Of a DNA stretch of 64,000 bases, positions 50,816 to 59,216 are shown one piece after another. Each line of letters opens with the position of its first letter. The first letter of the stretch is position 1. Origin of the DNA: Lysinibacillus sphaericus. GTDB taxonomy: Bacteria; Bacillota; Bacilli; Bacillales_A; Planococcaceae. The stretch spans positions 2,736,001 through 2,800,000 of the forward strand of contig NZ_CP019980.1 of assembly GCF_002982115.1 (NCBI RefSeq), written 5' to 3'. The notes under the pieces were generated by a model, which worked only from the letters and a program-made list of their open reading frames with translations, was not told the origin of the DNA and ran no database searches. The position numbers were made by a program, and so were the translations under genes.

Positions 50816-51985
50816 TTACATTTTTTTTAGTTTTTCGTATTCAAGTTGTAGTTTTTCAATACGTTTACGGCCTTCTTCGCGATTTCTTGCTGTTTCTGCT
50901 TGAATTTGTTTTGTCTCTTGAATGCCTGCCATAATTGTTTGCCATGTTGTTTCAATCGTTTCAATTTTAATGCTTGGGCTACCTGCGGCACGGGCAATAT
51001 TAACGCTGTTTTTACTAATATTTTCAGCATTGCGAACAAGCATTTCATTTGTACGACGATCCAGCTCACTCATTGAATCTGAAATTAGCTTTTGACGCTT
51101 TAATGTTACAGCGTGAATTAGACCTTGTTTAAAAATTGGAATTGTTGTAACAAAGGCTGAGTTGATTTTACCGATTAAATGGTTATTACCTTGTTGCATT
51201 AAGCGAATTTGCGGTGCCGATTGGAATGATACTTGCTGCGCCATTTCTAAGTCATAACGTCGTTGTTCCAATAATTCTACAGCACGTTGCATCGTTTCAA
51301 ATTCCATAGCTGCTAGTTGGTCACCTGTTTGCGCTTTTTGCTCTAACATAGGTAAGGCTGAACGTACTTCTTCTGCCTTGACTTCAATAGCTGCAATAAA
51401 TTTACTTAATGTTTGGAAATAGTTTAAATTTTGGTCATATAAATTTTCTAGGTCGATTGTATTTCGTTTCATTTCAACTTCATATTTTTGAATTTCACGG
51501 TAAATGACATCGACTTCTTTATTCATGCTGTCATATTTCGATAAAAATCTTTCTAATTGTTCTTTACCTTTACTAAACAGCTTTGTCAGGAAACCGCCTT
51601 TTTTCTCTTCCGCAAAATCTTGCGGGTCAAATTTATCCATTACTTTATTTAAATTATTTAATAAGACACTGGATTCTTCAAGTTTGCTAGCTCTCATTGT
51701 CGCCAACATTTTATCTGAAAATGTAGAAATACCATTCGCTGTTTCTTTGCCTAGCTCTAACATGGCGATTTGGTCTTTCACATCAATTTTTTGCGCAAGT
51801 GCATGCACTTCAGGATCTTTCTTTAAAGCCAGTTGATTTTGTGCAATTTGTGATAACTCTTGTTCAGAAATAAGTGTTGGTGTTTGTACTGATTCAGCCT
51901 GCAACAACGGGTTAGGTTGTAGCAGTGGATTTTCGGTTGCGAATGGATCTTTTGATTTTAACAAGTCGTTGTTCATTTCAGACAT
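50816..51985 (-). CDS. TelA-family toxic anion resistance protein
   Basis: A 389-residue helical, cytoplasmic TelA/KlaA-family protein (B. subtilis YceH relative). Long coiled-coil region about 120-270 (KYEVEMKRNTIDLENLYDQN), the family core AMEFETMQRAVELLEQRRYD and LIGKINSAFVTTIPIFKQGL, and the C-terminal IETTWQTIMAGIQETKQIQA. Start ATG 51985 follows CAGGGGG. TelA proteins are linked to tellurite, colicin and envelope stress tolerance. No YceG/TerD partners are adjacent. Confidence 0.88.
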   Translation of the reverse strand: MSEMNNDLLKSKDPFATENPLLQPNPLLQAESVQTPTLISEQELSQIAQNQLALKKDPEVHALAQKIDVKDQIAMLELGKETANGISTFSDKMLATMRASKLEESSVLLNNLNKVMDKFDPQDFAEEKKGGFLTKLFSKGKEQLERFLSKYDSMNKEVDVIYREIQKYEVEMKRNTIDLENLYDQNLNYFQTLSKFIAAIEVKAEEVRSALPMLEQKAQTGDQLAAMEFETMQRAVELLEQRRYDLEMAQQVSFQSAPQIRLMQQGNNHLIGKINSAFVTTIPIFKQGLIHAVTLKRQKLISDSMSELDRRTNEMLVRNAENISKNSVNIARAAGSPSIKIETIETTWQTIMAGIQETKQIQAETARNREEGRKRIEKLQLEYEKLKKM

Positions 51986-52318
51986 AAGTAATACCCCCTG
52001 CGATTTATCTCTTTTATTACATACGATTACGAGATGAAAAAGTTTCATCTATCTCAAGCGTTTACGTGAAAGTTAAGTTAGATTGCGACACTTATCGCAT
52101 CTTCAACAAAATGACTACTCTCCAAATTATAGCTTGTTTGAACTAAAAATTCGACTGATTCTTCATTTCACCTTACATCTTTTCTAAAAATTAGTATATT
52201 GATGTCGAAAATAGTCACATCCTAATAACTATCAGACTACTGACTACAATAAATATGGTGTATTTTTATGAATGTTCCCTCGTTTACTCTATGTGTAGAA
52301 GCAAATTATTGCAGTGAA
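51986..52318. promoter_or_regulatory. upstream region of the TelA-family gene
   Basis: TATAAT (52131-52126, minus) is a perfect -10 box for the TelA-family gene; the -35 is poor. No gene is seen up to the structured repeat that begins about 52319. Confidence 0.4.
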
Positions 52319-52437
52319 AAGCATGACACTCCAGCAGGTACAGCACGAGTGGAAAATCCATTTTTGTGGCGTCCGCCGCAAAAATTAGTTGGAGCCGTGC
52401 TTGCAAAAAAGGGAGCGCATGGAACGGAAATCAACGT
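52319..52437 (+). repeat. Bacillaceae-type structured intergenic repeat
   Basis: GACACTCCAGCAGGTACAGC and, at the end, GGAACGGAAATCAACG are recognisable ends of a G/C-richer intergenic repeat family I know from Bacillaceae genomes. An outer stem CAGCACG (52341-52347) with CGTGCTTG (52396-52403) encloses a near-perfect inner palindrome, TTTTTGTGGCG (52361-52371) with CGCCGCAAAAA (52374-52384). Base composition differs from its surroundings. A 61-codon open frame across it has no ribosome binding site and I do not treat it as a gene. Confidence 0.65.
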
Positions 52438-52488
52438 TTTTTATATTATTTAAAAAAGCAGCTACATGTAAATAGCTGCTTTCCATCA

Positions 52489-53730
52489 TTATGTTGTTAC
52501 TTTTAAAACAGTTTTAAACTTTTGAATTACGCCGCCTGTGCTATACGTTAAGACACTGCGTTTATAGAATGATAAGCTAAATAAATAAGCCACAATAATC
52601 GTCACCAATAAAATACCAAGGGACAGTAATGGTTCGATCATGCCAATATCCGTTGCACCAATACGCATTGGCATCACCATTCCAGAAGTGAACGGAATAT
52701 AAGAGAATACTTTAATAATAATTGTATCTGGATTGCCAATACCTGAAAGCATCACATAGAAACCGATTAATGTAATCATCATTGCAGGCATCAATACTTG
52801 ACCTGCTTCCTCTACTTTCGATACTAATGAGCCGAATAATGCACCGACTATTAAATATAAAATAATTGTTAATACTAAAAATAGCATCGCATATAACACA
52901 TAGCCAACTGATAGCTCCTTCACAATGCTTGTCGCCATTTCCCAAATCACACCGTTTTTCGCGAATTTTGCATAGATAAGGAAAACTACTGCAATGATGC
53001 CCATTTGCGTCAAAGCTAGTAGCAAAACACCTGCAATTTTCGCTTTAAAATGTGTTGCTGGTTTCACACTTACTAATAGCATTTCCATCGCACGTGAGCC
53101 TTTTTCAGAAGCAATTTCAGTTGTAATCATTGATAGGAAAGTAGAAATAAAGAAGTAAATTAAAATACCGACAGCATAGGATACCCAAAGCCCTGATTGC
53201 TTTTCTTCCTCGCTTTTTCCGCCAGTAGATTCTGCATTTAAATTTTTATTTGAAATAACCGTTTTTGCTGCCATAATTTGTGCCGCTTGTTCTGAAGTTA
53301 GAGATAGCTTTTGCACAGCATAATGCTGACCTGCATATTGCAATAAAGATGATATCGTCGATTGATCATTTAGTTTTAACGGTTGAAATGTTGAAATTTC
53401 CGCATGCAATTGACCGTTCTGATCACTTACTTCAATAAGTGCGGCGAGCTTCCCGTCCTTGACTTGTTGTTCCAACTTTTTAATATTTGATTCATCCTGA
53501 ATAAATGTCATATCGCTATTGGACACAAAAATGCCGCTTAAATCTGCGCTCGTATCATTAACAATTGCAATTTGCTGCGCCTCATCATCGCCTGTAAAAA
53601 GCTCCTTAATATCCGACCAAAAAATAGCAACGGACATCGCAATTACATATAGAAGGGTCATTGATATAAATGATTTGGATTTTAATTTTGATTTGTATAA
53701 TTGCTTCATTAACAAACTAAACTTCGACAA
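52489..53730 (-). CDS. ABC-2-type permease (NatB/YhaP-like)
   Basis: A 413-residue permease: one N-terminal helix (SFISMTLLYVIAMSVAIFW), a large extracytoplasmic domain (about 50-185), and five to six C-terminal helices (EIASEKGSRAMEMLLVSVKP marks the ABC-2 loop). The start is probably the TTG at 53730 after AGGTGG; a GTG at 53739 is possible. It overlaps the ATPase gene end by 14 bases. NatAB/YhaQP pairs export sodium or protect the envelope. Preceded in the operon by PadR and DUF2812 genes. Confidence 0.82.
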   Translation of the reverse strand: MSKFSLLMKQLYKSKLKSKSFISMTLLYVIAMSVAIFWSDIKELFTGDDEAQQIAIVNDTSADLSGIFVSNSDMTFIQDESNIKKLEQQVKDGKLAALIEVSDQNGQLHAEISTFQPLKLNDQSTISSLLQYAGQHYAVQKLSLTSEQAAQIMAAKTVISNKNLNAESTGGKSEEEKQSGLWVSYAVGILIYFFISTFLSMITTEIASEKGSRAMEMLLVSVKPATHFKAKIAGVLLLALTQMGIIAVVFLIYAKFAKNGVIWEMATSIVKELSVGYVLYAMLFLVLTIILYLIVGALFGSLVSKVEEAGQVLMPAMMITLIGFYVMLSGIGNPDTIIIKVFSYIPFTSGMVMPMRIGATDIGMIEPLLSLGILLVTIIVAYLFSLSFYKRSVLTYSTGGVIQKFKTVLKVTT

Positions 53731-54622
53731 CAGTACCACCTACCTTATCTTTAAAGATTTCGTCCAATGTTAAATAGTCTAAACTAAATTTTTCAATATA
53801 TTTGCCCGCTGACAACTGTTGGAAAATACTTTCTGCAAAACGTTCATCTTCAAGCAATAACACTGTTTGCTCTTTTTCTACACGCACATCTTTCACACCT
53901 TCGAGCTGAAGTAATTCCGTAGTAGACCAATTGCTACGCACAGACAGCTTTGTTTTCCCATATTGTTTCTTTAAATCTAATAAACTGCCGGAAAATAAGG
54001 AGACACCCCGCTTTAGTAAACATAGATGATCACAAAGTTCTTCCACATTATCCATTTGGTGACTTGAAAATAAAATAGTTGTACCTTGTTCTTTTAGTAG
54101 TAAAATAGCATCTTTTAGTAAATCTTTATTGACTGGGTCAAGACCACTAAAAGGTTCATCTAAAATTAAAAATTGGGGTTTATGAATAAAGCTTGCAATC
54201 AACTGTACTTTTTGCTGGTTGCCTTTTGATAGTGTTTCTGCTTTATCTTTACGCTTCTCTTCTAACTCAAAACGACTAATCCAAAAATCAATATCTTTTT
54301 TAAGCGCTGCTTTTTTCATGCCTCGCAGTTCTCCAAAGAAGTATAATTGGTCCTCTACTTTCATCGTAGGAAAAATCCCACGCTCCTCTGGTAAATAACC
54401 AAGTACATCTCGGTTAATCGAATTGACAGGCTTTCCATTCCATGATATCGTACCAGCAGTTGTTTCCTGTAAATCTAAAATCATACGAAAAGTCGTTGTT
54501 TTGCCCGCCCCATTTTGACCAATGAGCCCGAAAATTTCACCTTTCTCAATAGTGAAATTTAAATTATCAACCGCTGTAAAATCTTTATACTTTTTTGTGA
54601 CATGCTGTAATTGTAATGTCAT
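53717..54622 (-). CDS. ABC transporter ATPase (NatA/YhaQ-like)
   Basis: A 301-residue ATPase. Walker A LIGQNGAGKTTT, signature TLSKGNQQKVQLIAS, Walker B FLILDEPFSGLDPVNK and switch LFSSHQMDNVEEL. The C-terminal extension (about 220-301) ends with SLDYLTLDEIFKDKVGG. It pairs with the overlapping permease gene. Confidence 0.88.
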   Translation of the reverse strand: MTLQLQHVTKKYKDFTAVDNLNFTIEKGEIFGLIGQNGAGKTTTFRMILDLQETTAGTISWNGKPVNSINRDVLGYLPEERGIFPTMKVEDQLYFFGELRGMKKAALKKDIDFWISRFELEEKRKDKAETLSKGNQQKVQLIASFIHKPQFLILDEPFSGLDPVNKDLLKDAILLLKEQGTTILFSSHQMDNVEELCDHLCLLKRGVSLFSGSLLDLKKQYGKTKLSVRSNWSTTELLQLEGVKDVRVEKEQTVLLLEDERFAESIFQQLSAGKYIEKFSLDYLTLDEIFKDKVGGTVVEV

Positions 54623-54634
54623 CTTTCATCCTCC

Positions 54635-55165
54635 CTACCCCTCAAATATATGTAAATCATGTTCCAAATGCTTTTTACGTCTTTGAATTTTTCGAATCGG
54701 TACATACATTAGCAGCGCCATCACCATATTCAAGATGCCAAGATTAATAGACATGAACGCTACTGGAGACGCTGTAAATCCCGTAATGATATTAAAAATG
54801 CCAATGATAATATTGAGCAACGCAATTGGGATAAACAATCTAGTGATTGATTTTAAATATTGTATTTTAGAAGGTGCGTCTGAGAATAATTCAAAGTCCC
54901 CATCGATCGCTTCTTTTCGATAATATGCCCAAACGCCGAATTTAGAAACGCATTCAATATTCATCGATTCCAAAAATTCATAATAATCTTTCTTTTTACC
55001 TTCAACTAATTCATTGCGGTAAATATACTTTCCTGGCTCGCCTTGTTCAAATACAAAGAAACTAATTATGTTCTTTTGTAAATGCCATCCTTGTGCAGCC
55101 AAATCATTTACCCATGCCTCTTCTTTTTCATAATCTAAAAAAAAGCGAAATTTAATTTTTTTCAT
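54635..55165 (-). CDS. DUF2812 membrane protein
   Basis: A 176-residue protein with ATG at 55165 behind GTAGGAGG. The DUF2812 domain (about 1-105) begins KKIKFRFFLDYEKEEAWVND with LAAQGWHLQKN and YIYRNELVEGKKKDYYEFLE. Two membrane helices follow (LFIPIALLNIIIGIFNIITG and MSINLGILNMVMALLMYV). DUF2812 genes habitually follow PadR regulators, as here, and are thought to modulate them; the mechanism is not established. Confidence 0.85.
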   Translation of the reverse strand: MKKIKFRFFLDYEKEEAWVNDLAAQGWHLQKNIISFFVFEQGEPGKYIYRNELVEGKKKDYYEFLESMNIECVSKFGVWAYYRKEAIDGDFELFSDAPSKIQYLKSITRLFIPIALLNIIIGIFNIITGFTASPVAFMSINLGILNMVMALLMYVPIRKIQRRKKHLEHDLHIFEG

Positions 55166-55194
55166 GTCAACACCTCCTACATGCAAATGCGCTT

Positions 55195-55509
55195 TTAAGC
55201 TTTTCCATTCGTTATACGGATACCATTGTCAAAAAGTTCCCTTAATCTCAAAATTTCGTAATCAACCACTTTCTTTCCATTTTCTGTAATTATATATTCC
55301 TTCTTGCGTCCATCATCTTCTAGTGCCTCAATCCATTGTCGCTCCAACAATGTTTTGATAGCTCCGTATATAGTACCTGCGCCAAGACGAACACGGCCTT
55401 TACTCATTTCTTCAACTAATTGCATAATGCCATAGCCATGACGCGCCTCAAATAATGCCAACAAAATATAATAAACACCCTCAGTTAATGGAGGATATTC
55501 CTGTGTCAT
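55195..55509 (-). CDS. PadR-family repressor
   Basis: A 104-residue winged-helix regulator, ATG at 55509 after GGGAGG. Core: LTEGVYYILLALFEARHGYG, IMQLVEEMSKGRVRLGAGTI with YGAIKTLLERQWIEALED, and GRKKEYIITENGKKV (wing). It heads the PadR-DUF2812-ATPase-permease operon. Its promoter is covered by several TATATCG-type half-sites, so autorepression is likely. LmrA/LadR-type PadR proteins respond to drugs; the ligand is unknown here. Confidence 0.9.
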   Translation of the reverse strand: MTQEYPPLTEGVYYILLALFEARHGYGIMQLVEEMSKGRVRLGAGTIYGAIKTLLERQWIEALEDDGRKKEYIITENGKKVVDYEILRLRELFDNGIRITNGKA

Positions 55510-55523
55510 ACTAAAACCTCCCT

Positions 55524-55594
55524 CAATATATCGTCTAACAATATATCGACTGACGATATAATTAAAATATATCAACGTCCGATATAGTTGTCAA
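55524..55594 (-). promoter_or_regulatory. padR operon promoter with clustered operators
   Basis: Leftward TTGACA (55594-55589), 17-base spacer, TATATT (55571-55566). TATATC-N7-GATATA (55568-55586) fills the spacer and -10. TATATCG-ACTGA-CGATATA (55542-55560) is a perfect repeat just downstream, and CAATATATCG is directly repeated at 55524-55533 and 55539-55548. Confidence 0.7.
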
Positions 55595-55693
55595 CAACGA
55601 TAATAGAATAGTATGGCATAATAATTTAAATACCAACCTCTTTTACAATTTAGCGCTTTATTTTTATTGCCAATCTAAATCGTGCATGGTAGC

Positions 55694-55713
55694 ATGTAAG
55701 TAACTACTTGCAT
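55694..55713 (+). promoter_or_regulatory. operator candidate before tetR-like gene
   Basis: ATGTAAGTAACTACTTGCAT is a palindrome with one mismatched pair, ending at the AGGAGG of the TetR gene. Similar sequence recurs at 56329-56350 before the permease. Confidence 0.55.
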
Positions 55714-55729
55714 AGGAGGACTTAGTTTA

Positions 55730-56311
55730 TTGGCAACAAAAGAAACAGCACAACGCATAATAGATGCAGCCTTACAATTAATTAGCGAAAAAGGTTATAC
55801 CGCAGCCACAACAAAGGCAATCGCCGACTTAGCACAGGTCAATGAAGTCACTATTTTTCGCCATTTTGGCAATAAGGAGGGGCTCTTAAAAACGATTGTA
55901 GACAAATTTTCTTACAACCCAATTTTGCAAAAAACAATGCGTGAAGAGGTTACATGGGATTTAGAAACGGATTTAACCCGCTTTTCAATGCAATATTTCG
56001 AGTATATGATGTCTATCAAGGACTTTGTGATGATTGGCTTTAAGGAATCGATGCAATTTCCTGAAATAAATGCTGAAATAGCAAATGTTCCTTTACTCTT
56101 TAAAAATGAACTAATACATTACTTTAAGGAAATGCATCATAAAGGAAAAATTCGTGAGGTCAACTTTGAAGCAGCTGCACTATCTCTTATAGCCCTTAAT
56201 TTTGGTCACTTTATTTCACGCGCTCGATTAGGTACAATCGTTTCTACCCTTCCAACAGAAGAATTAATAAAGACAAGTGTTGCAATTTTTTCTAGGGGCT
56301 TAACTTCCTAG
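55730..56311 (+). CDS. TetR-family regulator
   Basis: A 193-residue regulator beginning at a TTG 9 bases after AGGAGG. N-terminal HTH: AAALQLISEKGY-type opening (RIIDAALQLISEKGYTAATT) and IADLAQVNEVTIFRHFGNKE GLLKTI. The ligand domain includes MSIKDFVMIGFKESMQFPEI. It lies 58 bases upstream of an ABC-2 permease on the same strand, and both genes have a related AAGTA-type palindrome. Local control of export is the simple reading. Confidence 0.85.
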   Translation: MATKETAQRIIDAALQLISEKGYTAATTKAIADLAQVNEVTIFRHFGNKEGLLKTIVDKFSYNPILQKTMREEVTWDLETDLTRFSMQYFEYMMSIKDFVMIGFKESMQFPEINAEIANVPLLFKNELIHYFKEMHHKGKIREVNFEAAALSLIALNFGHFISRARLGTIVSTLPTEELIKTSVAIFSRGLTS

Positions 56312-56328
56312 AAAAAATTTTTCCTACT

Positions 56329-56350
56329 ATGCAAGCAAGTACTTACTTAT
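56329..56350 (+). promoter_or_regulatory. operator candidate before the ABC-2 permease
   Basis: The stretch ATGCAAGCAAGTACTTACTT (from 56329) is an imperfect palindrome centred on AAGTACTT and shares its half-sites with the palindrome before the TetR gene. Confidence 0.5.
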
Positions 56351-56369
56351 TAGGAGGCAATAAGAGGAT

Positions 56370-57557
56370 ATGACAAAAGGATTACAAGCATTATTTAAGA
56401 TTCGTGAAACCTATATTGGCATTGTCGCTACAATTGCATTTCAATTAATATTCTTTTCTATTTGGATGACTGCATATGATGGCATAAATGATCGAACAGA
56501 TAACTTAACAATCGGCTATATTAGCGAAGATGCTGCCTTTGGGCAAGAAGTGATAGATGGGCTTAAAAAGTCATTGCCCTTTGCGTCAAAAGATTTTACC
56601 TCCATCGATAGGGCGGAAAAGGATTTGGAAAACCGTTATATTCATATGATTATTCATATACCAGCAGAATTCACTGCTCAGCTCAAAGCAGGTAAAGAAG
56701 CAAACATTATTTATTTTATTAATCAAGCGAACGCAAGCCTTGCCAAAACAATGATGGAGGGTGTAGCAAAACAGACTACAAATGAAGTTAATCATCAGTT
56801 ATATCCTGTACAGCAAGGCGAAATTGTCAAGGCGTTTTCCCAACAATTTTCTCAACTTCCAATGGAACAAAATAGCGCCTTGCTTGTTCAGGACACTGTC
56901 ACGACAACCATTATGGGTGTAAAAGATCGTATCGTTGAATCGACTATTATTAAAACAAATGATGCGAAAGGGTTTGCTGCGAATTTCGTCCCGTTAATGG
57001 TGATTATTTCTTCATTTGTTGGTGCGATGGTGATGATTATGCAACACCAACAAGCAGCCCAAATGGTTCAAGATAGCGTTTCGAAATGGTCTTTATTCTT
57101 TGCACGGCAACTGCTCAATTTTGCTGTTGCATTTATTTTGCCCTTACTAACAATTGGTTTAATGCAGCTATTTGCGATTTCAAGTGATGAAAGTTTATTC
57201 ACTATTTATTTTTTCCAAGCGTTTATGTTTTGGGCTTTCCTATGTTTAGCACAAGTTTTTGTTATTCTATTTGGTAATCTTGGCATGATCTTTAATATTT
57301 GTGCACTGTCATTACAACTTGTTACATCTGGTGTCCTCGTACCGAATGCGATGCTTTCAGATTTTTACCATCGCGTCGCTTCTCTTTTGCCAGCGACATA
57401 CGGTGCTGACGGTTATTATACAATTATTTTTGGCGGTAACACTGAAAGCTTGATAAGTAATAGCAGTGCATTAGGTATGATTATCGTTGTTACACTAGCA
57501 ATCGCAATCATAGCAGTTGCACTTAAAAAACCTAAAGTCCTACAGCTCAATAATTGA
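56370..57557 (+). CDS. ABC-2/YhgE-type membrane permease
   Basis: A 395-residue protein with an N-terminal helix (VATIAFQLIFFSIWMTAYDG), a large external domain (about 40-205) and five or six C-terminal helices ending VTLAIAIIAVALKKPKV. This layout is that of ABC-2 permeases and YhgE/Pip-like proteins. GAGGAT precedes the ATG. No ATPase gene is adjacent, so it may borrow one or act alone as YhgE-type proteins do. Controlled by the TetR gene upstream (inferred). Confidence 0.8.
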   Translation: MTKGLQALFKIRETYIGIVATIAFQLIFFSIWMTAYDGINDRTDNLTIGYISEDAAFGQEVIDGLKKSLPFASKDFTSIDRAEKDLENRYIHMIIHIPAEFTAQLKAGKEANIIYFINQANASLAKTMMEGVAKQTTNEVNHQLYPVQQGEIVKAFSQQFSQLPMEQNSALLVQDTVTTTIMGVKDRIVESTIIKTNDAKGFAANFVPLMVIISSFVGAMVMIMQHQQAAQMVQDSVSKWSLFFARQLLNFAVAFILPLLTIGLMQLFAISSDESLFTIYFFQAFMFWAFLCLAQVFVILFGNLGMIFNICALSLQLVTSGVLVPNAMLSDFYHRVASLLPATYGADGYYTIIFGGNTESLISNSSALGMIIVVTLAIAIIAVALKKPKVLQLNN

Positions 57558-57566
57558 ACAAAAGAG

Positions 57567-57606
57567 AAAAATGTTAGATTGATGGCTTTCAATCTAACAT
57601 TTTTTT
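57567..57606. terminator. terminator, copy 3 of the repeated stem
   Basis: AAAAATGTTAGATTGA with TCAATCTAACATTTTT, then TT. It lies between convergent permease and TetR genes. Confidence 0.88.
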
Positions 57607-57630
57607 GCTAGTTTATGATTATTTCAAGTA

Positions 57631-57693
57631 TAGTGGCGATTCCTCAAGTTTTAGTGGCGTTTCCCAAAGTTTAATGGCTATTTCCACTATTTT
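57631..57693 (+). repeat. 21-bp tandem repeat, AGTGGCGA locus 2
   Basis: Three adjacent 21-base units: TAGTGGCGATTCCTCAAGTT(T), TAGTGGCGTTTCCCAAAGTT(T) and AATGGCTATTTCCACTATTT(T). The last forms the 3' end of the TetR gene at 57671, encoding its NSGNSH tail. Confidence 0.6.
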
Positions 57694-58249
57694 CTTCAAA
57701 ACGTAAAATGGCAGCGAGTTGCTTGTTTAGTTCACTGGCACTTTCCACAAAATCATGCCGATACCACTCAATTATTATGCCAATTATGGCATTTGCTTGA
57801 TAAGCACTATAAAAATCCGTCTTTATTTCCCCAATTTTATTTTGCGCTAAATCTCTTTTTAGTAACGATTGTATTTCATCAAACAACATATAATAGTAGG
57901 TTAGCGGAACATTTTTAGAAAAAACAATGCGATAAAATAGTTTAAAACGCTCTATATGATGAAAAATCTGGATCGTATTTGGATCTAGCTCGTTTTTAAT
58001 AATAGTCGATGCTGCACGATAAGGTTCCTCATAAGCATGATATAAATCCTCAACAATTTCCTGAAAATATTCTTCAAACAACTTCTCCTTTTGTTCGTAA
58101 TGTAAATAAAATGTCCCCCTATTCACTTTTGCCACACGACATATTTCAGCAATCGATATATTTTCTAGCGGTTTGTCACTTAGCAACGTGAGCAATGCAT
58201 TATGTAACGCCTGCTTTGTTTTGACTACTCGTAAATCGTTCACGGTCAA
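57671..58249 (-). CDS. TetR-family regulator
   Basis: A 192-residue regulator. The HTH reads LLSDKPLENISIAEICRVAK and VNRGTFYLHYEQKEKLFEEY. The C-terminal domain (TetR_C_7-like) has FKLFYRIVFSKNVPLTYYYM and AIIGIIIEWYRHDFVESASE. The start is a TTG at 58249, 8 bases after AAGGGG. Divergent from a short-chain dehydrogenase with a TGAACA-type palindrome over its promoter. The last six residues are encoded by repeat DNA. Confidence 0.85.
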   Translation of the reverse strand: MTVNDLRVVKTKQALHNALLTLLSDKPLENISIAEICRVAKVNRGTFYLHYEQKEKLFEEYFQEIVEDLYHAYEEPYRAASTIIKNELDPNTIQIFHHIERFKLFYRIVFSKNVPLTYYYMLFDEIQSLLKRDLAQNKIGEIKTDFYSAYQANAIIGIIIEWYRHDFVESASELNKQLAAILRFEENSGNSH

Positions 58250-58292
58250 TTTTTTCTACCCCTTACTAAACAATTTTTTTAAATGTGTTGCT

Positions 58293-58369
58293 TACTGAAC
58301 AGTTCTACGAATTCTGCGTATTGAAATCGCTTACACGGATATTATAATATTTTAATGAACACATGTTCA
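58293..58369 (+). promoter_or_regulatory. SDR promoter with TetR operator
   Basis: TTGAAA (58321-58326), 16-base spacer, perfect TATAAT (58343-58348). TGAACA-CA-TGTTCA (58356-58369) lies just after the -10, and a shorter GAACAGTTC sits near 58294-58302. Repression by the divergent TetR protein is the inferred function. Confidence 0.65.
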
Positions 58370-58402
58370 ATAATTAATCGTTAGAATAGGAGGTCTTTTG
58401 AC

Positions 58403-59161
58403 ATGAGATTAGAAAATAAAGTAGCAATTGTTACAGGTGCAGCATCAGGTATGGGGAAAGCAATCGCAGAAGGTTATGCTAAAGAAGGTGCGAAAATCGT
58501 TGTTTCAGATTTAAATTTAGATGGTGCGCAAGTTGTTGCGGATGGTATTCAGGCGGCTGGTGGCACAGCTATCGCTATACAAACAAACGTTGCTCTAGCA
58601 GAAGACTTGCAACGCTTATTTGATGAGACCAAAAACAATTTTGGTAAACTAGATATTTTAGTTAACAACGCGGGTATTATGGATGGTATGGAGCCTGTCG
58701 GTGAAATTTCCGATGAGCGTTGGGATAAAGTATTTGCTGTCAATACAACAGCTGTTATGCGCTCTATGCGTATGGCAACAGAAATTTTCCTTGAGCAAGG
58801 GCATGGGGTCTTCGTAAATAATATTTCTGCTGGCGGACTTTATGGTGCTCGCGCAGGCGCTGCCTACACTGCCTCTAAACATGCCGTCGTAGGCTTAACA
58901 AAAAATACAGCTTTTATGTATGCCAATCAAAATATTCGTTGCAATGGGATTGCACCAGGTGCTGTTATGACTAACATTGGCTCAACAATGACCAATATGA
59001 GTGAAGTCGGGGCGGCTCGTCAGGCACTTGGCTTAGCCATTAATCCTCGGGCTGGTCAACCAGAAGAAATTGCCCAACTTGCTATATTCTTAGGTTCAGA
59101 TGAAGCGAGCTTTGTAAATGGTCAGGTTATTGCCGTAGATGGTGGTTGGACTGCCTACTAA
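58403..59161 (+). CDS. short-chain dehydrogenase/reductase
   Basis: A 252-residue classical SDR. Cofactor motif IVTGAASGMGKAIAEGYAKE, NNAG at LVNNAGIMDG, catalytic Ser in NNISAGG and Tyr-x3-Lys in AAYTASKHAVVG, C-terminal GQVIAVDGGWTAY. Asp in VVSDLNLDG at the end of beta-2 favours NAD(H). AATAGGAGGTC precedes the ATG. Controlled by the divergent TetR (inferred). Substrate unknown. Confidence 0.9.
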   Translation: MRLENKVAIVTGAASGMGKAIAEGYAKEGAKIVVSDLNLDGAQVVADGIQAAGGTAIAIQTNVALAEDLQRLFDETKNNFGKLDILVNNAGIMDGMEPVGEISDERWDKVFAVNTTAVMRSMRMATEIFLEQGHGVFVNNISAGGLYGARAGAAYTASKHAVVGLTKNTAFMYANQNIRCNGIAPGAVMTNIGSTMTNMSEVGAARQALGLAINPRAGQPEEIAQLAIFLGSDEASFVNGQVIAVDGGWTAY

Positions 59162-59170
59162 GGGTAATAA

Positions 59171-59208
59171 AAAGCACGCAATGGCAATTGACCATTGCGT
59201 GCTTTTTT
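59171..59208. terminator. bidirectional terminator
   Basis: AAAGCACGCAATGG pairs perfectly with CCATTGCGTGCTTT and T runs follow on both strands. Between convergent SDR and LysE genes. Confidence 0.92.
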
Positions 59209-59216
59209 CAATTTTC

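Noticed and set aside
52268..52453. 61-codon plus-strand open frame
   Set aside because: No ribosome binding site, and it coincides with a structured intergenic repeat whose sequence explains the composition.
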